Shown here: piece after piece, positions 1-5,543 of the stretch
Layout: the number at the start of each line of letters is the position of its first letter
How positions within the stretch are numbered: the stretch's first letter is position 1
Source: JADHUC01 sp964617665
Lineage (GTDB): Bacteria; Planctomycetota; Planctomycetia; Pirellulales; Pirellulaceae
DNA: 5,594 nt
Direction of reading: 5' to 3'
Assembly (NCBI GenBank): GCA_964617665.1
Contig: CAZUAH010000787.1
Location: 1-5,594, forward strand
The notes under the pieces: model-generated
Told to the model about the DNA's origin: nothing
Seen by the model: only the letters and a program-made list of their open reading frames with translations
Databases searched by the model: none
Program-made: the position numbers and the translations under genes

Positions 1-59
1 TGCGCGTCTTCCGAGATCAAAGGTCACTGGCCGCCGCCCAGTGACGCCAGACGTTCTGC
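1..59 (+). repeat. attC site of a preceding cassette, right part only
   Basis: The right arm and right outer box are present. The G of the cleavage site is at 53 and 1R is 53-59 (GTTCTGC, of which 54-59 belongs to the next cassette). The right arm (about 31-48, ending CCAGTGACGCC) has the same layout as the right arms of the other seven sites. It also forms a local perfect 8 bp hairpin, 23-30 with 38-45. The left arm and the gene it served lie before the window. By analogy that left arm should read close to GGCGT-G-CACTGG-A-GCGGCGG. Confidence 0.85.
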
Positions 60-813
60 CTCAAGAGGTGCCACGACTCTATGTCTCTCGCAGCCCGACT
101 GAGCATGATACTCGCCGTGTCGCTGACGTTCGGCTGCGATTCCAATGACGTCCGACCAGTTGCTCCAGCACTACACGGAAATACTGTCGAAATGCCCGAA
201 CAAGTACTGAAACTGGATCTACCACCCGAAGTCGATGACCGGCTTACCCAAGAAGCCAAACAACTCGGCATGTCGCGTGAAGAACGTGTGCAAGAACTCC
301 TGAACTACGGCATCGCGCCAGCCGAAAACCTAAAGCCCGGATTCATCCCCGAACGGCTTCGCGAACTCAAGGACTTCATTGATCAGATTCCCAGTGTAGA
401 AGTCCTCTCAACTAGTGAACCCAACGAAGGCCGATGGTGGATCAAGCTGCAAATCGACATCAACTCAAAAACGGCTTGGCACGTCGTACAGAATCTGGCA
501 TTTGTCCTTAACGAAATATCCGTCACAGAAACACTGCCGACAACATTCAAACCCACTGCCCCACCACCGTACCTCAATGGTGGTCCTGAAGAGTTCCTTT
601 TCTGGGTCATTGAAGCCGACATACCGTTCCTTGATCCAGGTGTTATCAACGCGTACTTACAGCAGCGGCTACCAGATCCCGTCACAGATGAATCGGCATG
701 GCTCTCTGAATAGCCAACCCGCAAAAGAGGCAGAACAATCGGATGCACGCGAGGCGGGCTTGCGTGCGGATCTGAATGGACGATCACGCGTCCCGCCCGC
801 GTGATCCGTGACG
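54..813 (+). mobile_element. Gene cassette 1 (760 bp)
   Basis: It starts TTCTGCCTC after G53 and ends at G813. Its own 1L (727-736, GAGGCAGAAC) is the exact 10-base reverse complement of G plus its first nine bases. Cargo: the lipoprotein gene at 81-713. Confidence 0.92.
81..713 (+). CDS. Predicted lipoprotein of unknown function with an RHH-like segment
   Basis: 210 residues; family not recognised. Residues 1-19 look like a lipoprotein signal: Arg6, a hydrophobic run at 7-17, then a loose lipobox T-F-G-C with Cys19 as the lipidated residue and Asp20 next. Residues 42-78 (LKLDLPPEVDDRL..., then a helix containing SREERVQELL) resemble a ribbon-helix-helix (CopG/Arc-type) unit, a strand followed by two helices, which is odd for an exported protein. 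Residues 90-205 look like one mixed alpha/beta domain with W119-W120, a proline-rich loop near 155-165 and an acidic C-terminus. ATG 81 is the first start in the cassette and has a weak AGAGGT at 64-69. The alternative start, Met38 at 192, would give a cytosolic protein beginning at the RHH-like segment; it has no good ribosome binding site. Confidence 0.8.
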   Translation: MSLAARLSMILAVSLTFGCDSNDVRPVAPALHGNTVEMPEQVLKLDLPPEVDDRLTQEAKQLGMSREERVQELLNYGIAPAENLKPGFIPERLRELKDFIDQIPSVEVLSTSEPNEGRWWIKLQIDINSKTAWHVVQNLAFVLNEISVTETLPTTFKPTAPPPYLNGGPEEFLFWVIEADIPFLDPGVINAYLQQRLPDPVTDESAWLSE

Positions 814-819
814 TTCTGC
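730..819 (+). repeat. attC site of cassette 1
   Basis: 1L is 730-736 (GCAGAAC) and 1R is 813-819, with cleavage after G813. The left arm 740-758 pairs with the right arm 792-808: CGGAT/ATCCG, CACGCG/CGCGTG and GGCGGG/CCCGCC, 17 bp in all. Bulged bases are G745 and A752. The variable end is 759-791. The site is almost identical to attC 6 (4791-4880). It also allows an alternative fold of two hairpins (745-767 and 782-806) whose loops are complementary. Confidence 0.92.
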
Positions 820-1829
820 CAGTGACTGCACAGCAAGAGAGACTCCTTGTGTCGCTTCGTGAGTCAGTCCGCATTGGAAACTTCAGGTGGATCACTCCAC
901 GATTCACCCTTGCTACCGTCGTATCGATGGTGATCCTTGCAGGCGTTGCTTGGTGCTGGCTCCAATCATTGTCAGCGCCGGGCCGGTTGCCGTGGAGCAG
1001 TACGCTGTTGGCCACGGTCGTTGGTGTCCCTGCTGCGCTCGCTGCCGGATACTACGGAGCAACGCAGTTCGTCCTCTGGGTTGAAATCGGTGACCATTTG
1101 ACATTCGCTTCGCTCGTAGGATCCCAGTCCGTTGCATGGGATGACGTTGAAGGAATCGAGTTCCTCGCCGATGAAAGGTCGATCGCGCTACCCCTCATCC
1201 CCCTTGAGCTTGTCGTTGGTTTGAAACTGATCGTGGTTATTGCTCTCAGCAACGGCCGACAGCTTTCCGGCTACGTCACCCAGAGTGACGTTGAGGCTCT
1301 TGCCCGTCTACTGGCTGACCAACCGCGACTAGACACGCATTGCCTTCAGGCGCTACTCACTCCACGGTCCACGATGAAGACTTTCGTCGACGCAGTCATG
1401 GAAGACGACATGTTCTATGCATCCAAGTTCCTGGACCTATCGAAGGTACCCCAACAACACGCAACTGACCTTGCCGAGTCAGCGGCATACATACTGAAGG
1501 AAGTCATTGATAGCATTTGGTTTATCGATTATGAGGAAATCCCTGACGAACCGCAGTCTCCGTCGCCCTACGTCGTCGGAGAGGGGACTGATCAACAAGT
1601 AGATCCGGACAAGCTGGCACTGCTTCAGAGAATCACGATGTTTCGCGAGCCACACTCGGGATACTGGCGTTTTCACCCTGACACTGTGGCGATGATCGTG
1701 AATGAGTTCTTACAGCCGAAGGTCGCACCGTAGAGCGTAATTGGCAGAACAAACCGTTGCACACGGAGCCGCGGGTCGCGCGGAAATTGAAATCATAGTC
1801 GTTCGCCGCGGCCCGGTGAACGGTGGACG
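814..1829 (+). mobile_element. Gene cassette 2 (1016 bp)
   Basis: It starts TTCTGCCAG after G813. Its 1L (1742-1750, TGGCAGAAC) is the 9-base reverse complement of G plus its first eight bases. Cargo: the membrane protein gene at 849-1733. Confidence 0.92.
849..1733 (+). CDS. Two-helix membrane protein with PH-like and MscS-associated-type domains
   Basis: 294 residues from GTG 849. Two hydrophobic helices, about 19-39 and 52-70, form a hairpin in the membrane. Residues 76-156 look like a bacterial PH-like domain: beta strands (VEIGDHLTFASL, then a strand after AWDDVEGIEF) and a closing helix near VEALARLLAD. Residues 178-286 resemble a domain I recall from the N-terminal region of planctomycete MscS-family proteins: TFVDAVMEDD, KFLDLSKVP, a helix LKEVIDSIWFID, then GYWRFHPDTVAMI. 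The channel domain itself is absent. This points to a membrane-anchored accessory or sensor protein, by inference only. GTG 849 was chosen because AAGAGAG (835-841) sits 7 nt upstream. GTG 822 (303 residues) is possible, while GTG 801 lies inside the attC of the previous cassette and would not travel with this gene. Confidence 0.8.
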   Translation: MSLRESVRIGNFRWITPRFTLATVVSMVILAGVAWCWLQSLSAPGRLPWSSTLLATVVGVPAALAAGYYGATQFVLWVEIGDHLTFASLVGSQSVAWDDVEGIEFLADERSIALPLIPLELVVGLKLIVVIALSNGRQLSGYVTQSDVEALARLLADQPRLDTHCLQALLTPRSTMKTFVDAVMEDDMFYASKFLDLSKVPQQHATDLAESAAYILKEVIDSIWFIDYEEIPDEPQSPSPYVVGEGTDQQVDPDKLALLQRITMFREPHSGYWRFHPDTVAMIVNEFLQPKVAP

Positions 1830-1835
1830 TTATTT
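1744..1835 (+). repeat. attC site of cassette 2
   Basis: 1L is 1744-1750 (GCAGAAC) and cleavage follows G1829. The adjoining 1R (GTTATTT) does not pair with this 1L, because it comes from cassette 3. Left arm ACCGTT-G-CACACGG-A-GCCGCGG pairs with the right arm that ends GGTGAACGGT before 1825. Bulged bases are G1759 and A1767. This site carries one further unpaired base, A1763, not seen in the others. Confidence 0.9.
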
Positions 1836-2437
1836 GGCTGACGGAGAGTCAGACGGAATCACATGGCTATCTGGCAATTCGATCTACAGTTGATGCCGAA
1901 TGCTGTTGTTCCGGACGCGCCGAGTTGCATTGACGCGGCGATCACTGATGATGGCCTAGACACGACTGACTGGTGGCTGCCGAATCAACCACCAAATGAC
2001 TATGCGCAGATTATCGCCAACGTATTTCCGCCGCTCGATTCTTGGTCTCGCGAAATCCTGCGGTGGGGCGACGAAGACAATGTACTGATCGAGGCATTCA
2101 TCACGAATGGCCATGTCGATGGCATTGGTGTCCGCGTCGACGTTCGCAACGCTGATCGCGACTCAATGACGAAGATGGCTGGTCTGGCTGCCCGACTCGA
2201 TTGTCACGTCTATATGATGGAGACTCACCAGATTGTGACACCGGATCTGGATTCATTGCTGCCGCACTTGGCGAAATCTAAGGCCGCACAGTTCGCCCGT
2301 GACCCCAAGGGGTTTATTGAACGACTGGCGCGCGAAGACGCCAAATAACCAAAGGATGAAGCCGAGCGGAAATGGCGGTCGTGCTTCAAACTGAAATCAA
2401 CGTCAACGGCGCCATTTCCGCCGGCTTATCCTGGTCG
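1830..2437 (+). mobile_element. Gene cassette 3 (608 bp)
   Basis: It starts TTATTTGGC after G1829. Its 1L (2340-2349, GCCAAATAAC) is the exact 10-base reverse complement of G plus its first nine bases, 510 bp away. Since both neighbours begin TTCT, this is the clearest proof that the boxes belong to the same cassette. Cargo: the gene at 1863-2348. Confidence 0.94.
1863..2348 (+). CDS. Soluble protein of unknown function
   Basis: 161 residues, no signal peptide and no membrane segment, so probably cytosolic. Family not recognised. It opens with a strand-like MAIWQFDLQLMP, is rich in tryptophan in the first half (W4, W37, W38, W61, W68), and has FPPLDSWSREILRWGDED at about 55-72. It continues with alternating hydrophobic strands (VLIEAFI, GIGVRVDVRN), a helix MTKMAGLAARL, and a C-terminal helical part containing LLPHLAKSKAAQFARDP. 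The size and layout recall small immunity or adaptor proteins, but nothing in the sequence decides this. ATG 1863 is the first start in the cassette; GGAGAG at 1843-1848 is rather far upstream and CGGAA at 1854-1858 rather close. The TAA stop is part of the 1L box of its attC. Confidence 0.85.
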   Translation: MAIWQFDLQLMPNAVVPDAPSCIDAAITDDGLDTTDWWLPNQPPNDYAQIIANVFPPLDSWSREILRWGDEDNVLIEAFITNGHVDGIGVRVDVRNADRDSMTKMAGLAARLDCHVYMMETHQIVTPDLDSLLPHLAKSKAAQFARDPKGFIERLAREDAK

Positions 2438-2443
2438 TTCTTC
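2343..2443 (+). repeat. attC site of cassette 3
   Basis: The 1L core is AAATAAC (2343-2349), extended to GCCAAATAAC from 2340; cleavage follows G2437. This is the cleanest stem in the window. Left GGAT-G-AAGCCG-A-GCGGAAATGGCG (2354-2377) pairs perfectly over 22 bp with 2410-2431 when G2358 and A2365 are left out. The AAGCCG between the two bulges also occurs at this point in classical aadA-type attC sites, as I recall them. Confidence 0.93.
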
Positions 2444-2938
2444 CTCGCAAACAAATTGTAGTCTTTGACTTCACAACGTGTTGAGTATATGTCTTCCGCA
2501 GAAAACAGCACAATCATCGGTTACAGCATCTTCGAGACATTCGAGGAGTGCTACCAATATGGCGAGAACTCCTGCTTCATTGCCGATTCGACACCGAGGG
2601 CCAAACGATTCATGGCGGGCGGTTTTGCGGACGCTAGCGAGTGTCGAATCGACGAAATCAAATTTGCCGACATCATGGCCGACTACGGCGCCTCGCTAGG
2701 AAAATACGCAATGGAATCTGAAGCGTTTGCTCGTTTCAAGACGATTGCGGATCGGAACAATGTGCAGTACGTTGCGCATCCTTACGAAGGTGATGATTCG
2801 CTCCTGGTCGTCGAAATTGATGGCGTTTCGAGACTCGACGACGATTAAGGAAGAACCAACGGATGAACGCGAGCCGGAAAAGGCCGGTCGACTCGCTTCG
2901 CTCGGCAACGTTTACTCCCGGCCGCGTTATCCGAAACG
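2438..2938 (+). mobile_element. Gene cassette 4 (501 bp)
   Basis: It starts TTCTTCCT after G2437. Its 1L (2848-2856, AGGAAGAAC) is the 9-base reverse complement of G plus its first eight bases. It is the smallest complete cassette here. Cargo: the gene at 2489-2848. Confidence 0.92.
2489..2848 (+). CDS. Small acidic protein of unknown function
   Basis: 119 residues from ATG 2489; family not recognised. No signal peptide or membrane helix, and an acidic tail (RLDDD). Visible blocks are GYSIFETFEECYQYGENSCFIAD (about 11-33), a strand-helix stretch FMAGGFADASECRIDEIKFADIM (41-63), DYGASLGKYAMESEAFARFKTIAD (65-88) and a final strand pair ending DSLLVVEIDG. Three cysteines (21, 29, 52) are present without an obvious metal-binding spacing. 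The start is uncertain: TTG 2465 in the same frame would add eight residues, but neither has a strong ribosome binding site, so ATG is preferred. The stop codon touches the 1L box of its attC. Confidence 0.8.
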   Translation: MSSAENSTIIGYSIFETFEECYQYGENSCFIADSTPRAKRFMAGGFADASECRIDEIKFADIMADYGASLGKYAMESEAFARFKTIADRNNVQYVAHPYEGDDSLLVVEIDGVSRLDDD

Positions 2939-2944
2939 TTCCAG
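2850..2944 (+). repeat. attC site of cassette 4
   Basis: 1L is 2850-2856 (GAAGAAC) and cleavage follows G2938. Left CGGAT-G-AACGCG-A-GCCGG (2860-2877) pairs with 2918-2933. Bulged bases are G2865 and A2872. The terminal part is about 40 nt. Confidence 0.91.
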
Positions 2945-3051
2945 GTACCAGCGCTCGAAGCCCAGATTGGAGGCCCGATCAGCCGCCTCGAAACGTACGG
3001 TCCCGCTCTACGGCATCGCTGGTCGCGTTCCGCTGGGGCGCCTGCTGTCTG

Positions 3052-3056
3052 GGAGG
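3052..3056 (+). promoter_or_regulatory. Shine-Dalgarno site deciding the DUF1559 gene start
   Basis: GGAGG lies 8 nt before GTG 3065. It is only 2 nt from the alternative TTG 3059, which is too close, so GTG 3065 is taken as the start. It is the only strong ribosome binding site in the window. Confidence 0.75.
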
Positions 3057-3064
3057 ACTTGCTC

Positions 3065-4045
3065 GTGCAATTCAGCCTGAAGAAGCTGCTTCTGTTCTTC
3101 ATCGTCATTGCACTTGCGTTGGCCCTGTTTGGAGGATGGGGGATTGCCGTCGTCCTATTCCTCCTTGTGCAGACCGTCTGGATCAAGGACGCTGGCAATC
3201 GCCTTTCGATCGTCTCAGCGTGGGCGCTTCTTTTCGTCCTCGGTACCTGTGTCGTACACTCTCACCGTGAGGCTTCGCGCATCAGTGCGTGCCGCAATAA
3301 CCTCAAGGCGATCGGCCTAGCCCTACATAACTACCACGACCGGCATGGCCGCTTTCCGCCGCAGTACGTTCCCGACTCGGAAGGTCGCGCGATGCACAGC
3401 TGGCGTGTGCTGATTCTCCCGTATCTGTCTGAACCAGCCGCCTTGCGTGTGTATGAACAGTATTGCTTTGATGAACCTTGGAACAGCCCACACAATCAGA
3501 CTTTGGCCGCCGATCTGGCAGAATTCTTTCGTTGCCCGACCACCAACGCCGAGGAACCAGGTTTTCCCCTTACTGCTCATTACGTGGCCGTTGCCGGTCC
3601 CGGCACGATCTGGTCCGAATCGAAGGGAACGTCCCTGAAGGACGTTGCTGATGGAACAAGCCACACGATTGCCCTCATGGAGATCGCGTCCTCTGATATC
3701 CACTGGATGGAACCTCGTGATGTAACGCTCGACGGGATGCTCGCGAACAGCATCAGCGTATGCGATGTGCCTTCGTCACATCACTATTCGGAAAGGACAT
3801 ATTTCTTCCTCCGCGAGTACCCGTTGGTAGGCAATGTACTGATGGCGGACGGCTCGTGTCGCATGTTGGCGTACCGTCCTTCTCCCGACGAGCTTGCAGC
3901 TATGTTGACGATTGACGGCGACGAGACGATAGACGAAGATGCCGTCTTCCGCTGGAATGATGGTGCGTCGTTTATTGGGCTCGACGTGATGCGATGTACG
4001 CTCTTCGTATTGCTGCTAGTTTCCTTTGTTCTGCTGGAGATGTGA
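3065..4045 (+). CDS. DUF1559 (SBP_bac_10) family membrane protein
   Basis: 326 residues from GTG 3065. The DUF1559 family is abundant in Planctomycetes; its members usually begin with a type IV pilin-like leader and are thought to be surface or pseudopilin-like proteins of unresolved function. Family marks: CRNNLKAIGLALHNYHDRHGRFPP (from Cys76), SWRVLILPYL (112-121), the YCFDEPWNSPHN block (about 133-144), FRCP (155-158), the DGTSHTIALMEI block (196-207), HWMEPRD (213-219) and MADGSCRML near 260-268. Oddities: the classical prepilin leader is missing. In its place are hydrophobic helices at about 7-37 and 47-62, and a further helix sits at the extreme C-terminus (about 303-325). The product is therefore probably a multi-spanning membrane protein with an exported DUF1559 domain rather than a pilin-like fibre subunit. 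Confidence 0.9.
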   Translation: MQFSLKKLLLFFIVIALALALFGGWGIAVVLFLLVQTVWIKDAGNRLSIVSAWALLFVLGTCVVHSHREASRISACRNNLKAIGLALHNYHDRHGRFPPQYVPDSEGRAMHSWRVLILPYLSEPAALRVYEQYCFDEPWNSPHNQTLAADLAEFFRCPTTNAEEPGFPLTAHYVAVAGPGTIWSESKGTSLKDVADGTSHTIALMEIASSDIHWMEPRDVTLDGMLANSISVCDVPSSHHYSERTYFFLREYPLVGNVLMADGSCRMLAYRPSPDELAAMLTIDGDETIDEDAVFRWNDGASFIGLDVMRCTLFVLLLVSFVLLEM

Positions 4046-4079
4046 GCTATCGAAATCTTCTGGAGCGAACGCATCAGAC

Positions 4080-4170
4080 CTGGAACAATCGGTTGAACGC
4101 GAGCGGCGGATCGCGTTGGTATCGAGTGGTCAGGTGACCGGCCGCCGCCGCGTTAACCGTAACGTTCTGT
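4080..4170 (+). repeat. attC site of cassette 5
   Basis: 1L is 4080-4086 (CTGGAAC) and cleavage follows G4164. Left CGGTT-G-AACGCG-A-GCGGCGG (4090-4109) pairs with the right arm ending CCGCCGCCGCGTTAACCG at 4159. Bulged bases are G4095 and A4102. Confidence 0.91.
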
Positions 4171-4874
4171 CATTCAATAACCCGCTATCTAACGAGTATC
4201 CCTATGATAGGACACGTCCTCCTAGCGGTTTGCTGCACGCTCAATGCTGGCGACGGGAAAGATGCCTTTCAACCGTTGCTTGACCACCTAGCGGCGCAGG
4301 ATGGATTCTGGGCCCTCAACAACCGAGCAGTTGCAGACGCGTTTTTTCGCTGCTTTGACACGGCCTCCAATTCGAACGATGCAGATCGCGCGTTGTTGAC
4401 ATTCGTTCGTGACAACAATGACCGTGCTTACTGGATTGGTGGGTATCTTACCGAGCCCTATTATCTTCGGGGACGGAGGGCACGCCCGTTACTCGCTCTG
4501 GCGATCTGGACGAATGCTTCGGAGCGATTGGACCAAATCGAGGAGGCAACTCAGGACGACGTTCTGACACAACGCAATCTTAACGAACTTGCAGCGGTTC
4601 TCGCGAAACGGCTTGGCTGTGATGCCCTGGCAAGAACGCTAAAGGCACGCTCCGAAGCCGCTCGTTTGAAGATACCTGGAGGTCCAGCGACCGACCAAGA
4701 CCACGATACGATATATGATTCCATTCCGCATGTTCGCTCAAAGACGATCGAATAGCACCGGGTATTGTTGGACCATTGCCCTCAAGAAAGACAGAACAAT
4801 CGGATGCACGCGAGGCGGGCTTGCGTGCCGATTCAAATGGACGATCACGCGTCCCGCCCGCGTGATCCGTGACG
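4165..4874 (+). mobile_element. Gene cassette 6 (710 bp)
   Basis: It starts TTCTGTC after G4164. Its 1L (4790-4797, GACAGAAC) is the 8-base reverse complement of G plus its first seven bases; it differs from the GGCAGAAC of its neighbour as the rule predicts. Cargo: the gene at 4204-4755. Confidence 0.91.
4204..4755 (+). CDS. Probable secreted helical protein of unknown function
   Basis: 183 residues; family not recognised. The first 15 residues (MIGHVLLAVCCTLNA) look like a short signal peptide with a cleavage site before Gly16, although the n-region lacks Lys or Arg, so export is likely but not certain. The rest appears mostly helical: AFQPLLDHLAAQDGFWALNN, RAVADAFFRCFDTA, a central block RAYWIGGYLTEPYYLRGRRA (about 74-93) with several aromatics, and then helices through ERLDQIEEAT and LNELAAVLAKRLGCDALARTL. 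The C-terminal 25 residues are polar and probably disordered. ATG 4204 is the first usable start; the frame is open up to the cassette edge without another start codon, and no clear ribosome binding site is visible. Confidence 0.8.
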   Translation: MIGHVLLAVCCTLNAGDGKDAFQPLLDHLAAQDGFWALNNRAVADAFFRCFDTASNSNDADRALLTFVRDNNDRAYWIGGYLTEPYYLRGRRARPLLALAIWTNASERLDQIEEATQDDVLTQRNLNELAAVLAKRLGCDALARTLKARSEAARLKIPGGPATDQDHDTIYDSIPHVRSKTIE

Positions 4875-4880
4875 TTCTGC
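4791..4880 (+). repeat. attC site of cassette 6
   Basis: 1L is 4791-4797 (ACAGAAC) and cleavage follows G4874. The arms are the same as in attC 1, with bulged bases G4806 and A4813. Over 91 aligned bases (731-821 against 4792-4882) there are only four substitutions, all at 4829-4835 in the terminal loop. Confidence 0.92.
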
Positions 4881-5543
4881 CATGAAGACACTTGCACAGT
4901 CGAGCGCAATCACGGTCTTGCTGTTGTTCCGGTTTTGCGTTGCGCAGGAACCTGACGCGACACTTCAGGAGCTATTCGAGCGATTCCATAGGCTTCAAAC
5001 GGAACAATGCAGCGACAACGCTCGAGACGACCCTTTGCTGTTTGCCAGCGTCGATTTGACAAAGCTGACGGAGGATGAAAAACGGGCTGTCGAACGGCTT
5101 GCTCGGAAGGCCATCGCGCGATGGGAAAAGTACGCGAAACGCCCATTTCCTGGCCTCACGCCGACACAGCGCAAGAACGCCAATCAGCGTTTGAAGGCCA
5201 GAGACTTTGAGGTGGATTCTCGGATCACCAAATCTGATGTAGCAGCGATCGTGAAGTACTTCATGAATCATCCGCCGTTGGATCCTCGTATCATATCGCT
5301 GAAATTCGTTGATGAGAACACAATTCGCATCATGACAGGCGTGATCCGGGGGCCGCTTGACGGTGAAGGCGAGTTCTACGTGGCACGGCGCGAAAACGGA
5401 CGATGGGTCGTTCGCTCCGATGGTGGATGGATATCTTAGAGAAGGCAGAACCAAGGCATGCACCGGACGGGCTTACGCCGTCCGGCGCTTCCTTGAGGTT
5501 TTTGGTATTCATACGTTCTTTGTCCCGCCGGTGATGCCGGACG
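4875..5543 (+). mobile_element. Gene cassette 7 (669 bp)
   Basis: It starts TTCTGCC immediately followed by the ATG of its gene. Its 1L (5444-5451, GGCAGAAC) is the 8-base reverse complement of G plus its first seven bases. Cargo: the gene at 4882-5439. Confidence 0.91.
4882..5439 (+). CDS. Probable secreted protein of unknown function
   Basis: 185 residues; family not recognised. A signal peptide is likely: Lys2, hydrophobic core at about 8-19, cleavage near A21-Q22. The mature part starts with a helical region (TLQELFERFHRLQTEQ, about 27-42), a charged helix TEDEKRAVERLARKAIARWEKYAKR (63-87), and a basic linker with PTQRKNANQRLKA. The last 50 residues (IISLKFVDENTIRIMTG to GRWVVRSDGGWIS) look like the curved beta-sheet end of an NTF2-like fold, which is a guess from pattern only. 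The ATG lies 7 nt inside the cassette, so there is no room for a ribosome binding site within the cassette, and none is evident in the preceding attC. Because the signal peptide begins exactly here, the start itself is convincing. Confidence 0.84.
   Translation: MKTLAQSSAITVLLLFRFCVAQEPDATLQELFERFHRLQTEQCSDNARDDPLLFASVDLTKLTEDEKRAVERLARKAIARWEKYAKRPFPGLTPTQRKNANQRLKARDFEVDSRITKSDVAAIVKYFMNHPPLDPRIISLKFVDENTIRIMTGVIRGPLDGEGEFYVARRENGRWVVRSDGGWIS

Larger units (their letters stand above)
2939..4164 (+). mobile_element. Gene cassette 5 (1226 bp)
   Basis: It starts TTCCAGGT after G2938. Its 1L (4078-4086, ACCTGGAAC) is the 9-base reverse complement of G plus its first eight bases, although they lie 1.1 kb apart. 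It is the largest cassette here and has the longest leader (126 bp before the gene). Cargo: the DUF1559 gene. Confidence 0.92.

Noticed and set aside
801..848. Extension of gene 2 to GTG 801
   Set aside because: The codon lies in the right arm of the attC of cassette 1, before the G813 crossover, so it is not part of cassette 2.
383..1015. Minus-strand open frame of 210 codons
   Set aside because: It runs across the end of gene 1, a whole attC and the start of gene 2, has low-complexity Arg/Ser-rich content and no ribosome binding site; it is a shadow of the plus-strand genes.
2960..3005. Decayed hidden attC in the cassette 5 leader (GAGGC...GCCTC and a CGAAACGT motif)
   Set aside because: There is no AAC box at the required distance, no G/A bulge pattern and no second G^TT; the cassette ends match each other without an intermediate site.
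2845..3198. Minus-strand open frames of 117 codons here and of 163 codons at 4972-5463
   Set aside because: Both are antisense to well-supported genes or attC sites and have no recognisable motif.
2863..3270. Plus-strand open frame through attC 4, the cassette 5 leader and the start of the DUF1559 gene
   Set aside because: It starts inside the attC stem, crosses the crossover point and overlaps a confident gene in another frame; composition is Arg/Ser/Pro-rich as expected for a shadow frame.
730..4880. CRISPR-like or REP/BIME reading of the recurrent GC-rich repeats
   Set aside because: Spacing equals whole genes, most arms diverge in sequence while keeping pairing, and the outer boxes match the distant cassette start. 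Only attC sites explain this.
5463..5503. Rho-independent terminator: 8 bp GC hairpin at 5463-5485 and a TTTTT run at 5499-5503
   Set aside because: The T run is 13 nt from the stem rather than directly after it, and the hairpin is part of the attC left arm. It may slow polymerase, but there is no good case for a true terminator.
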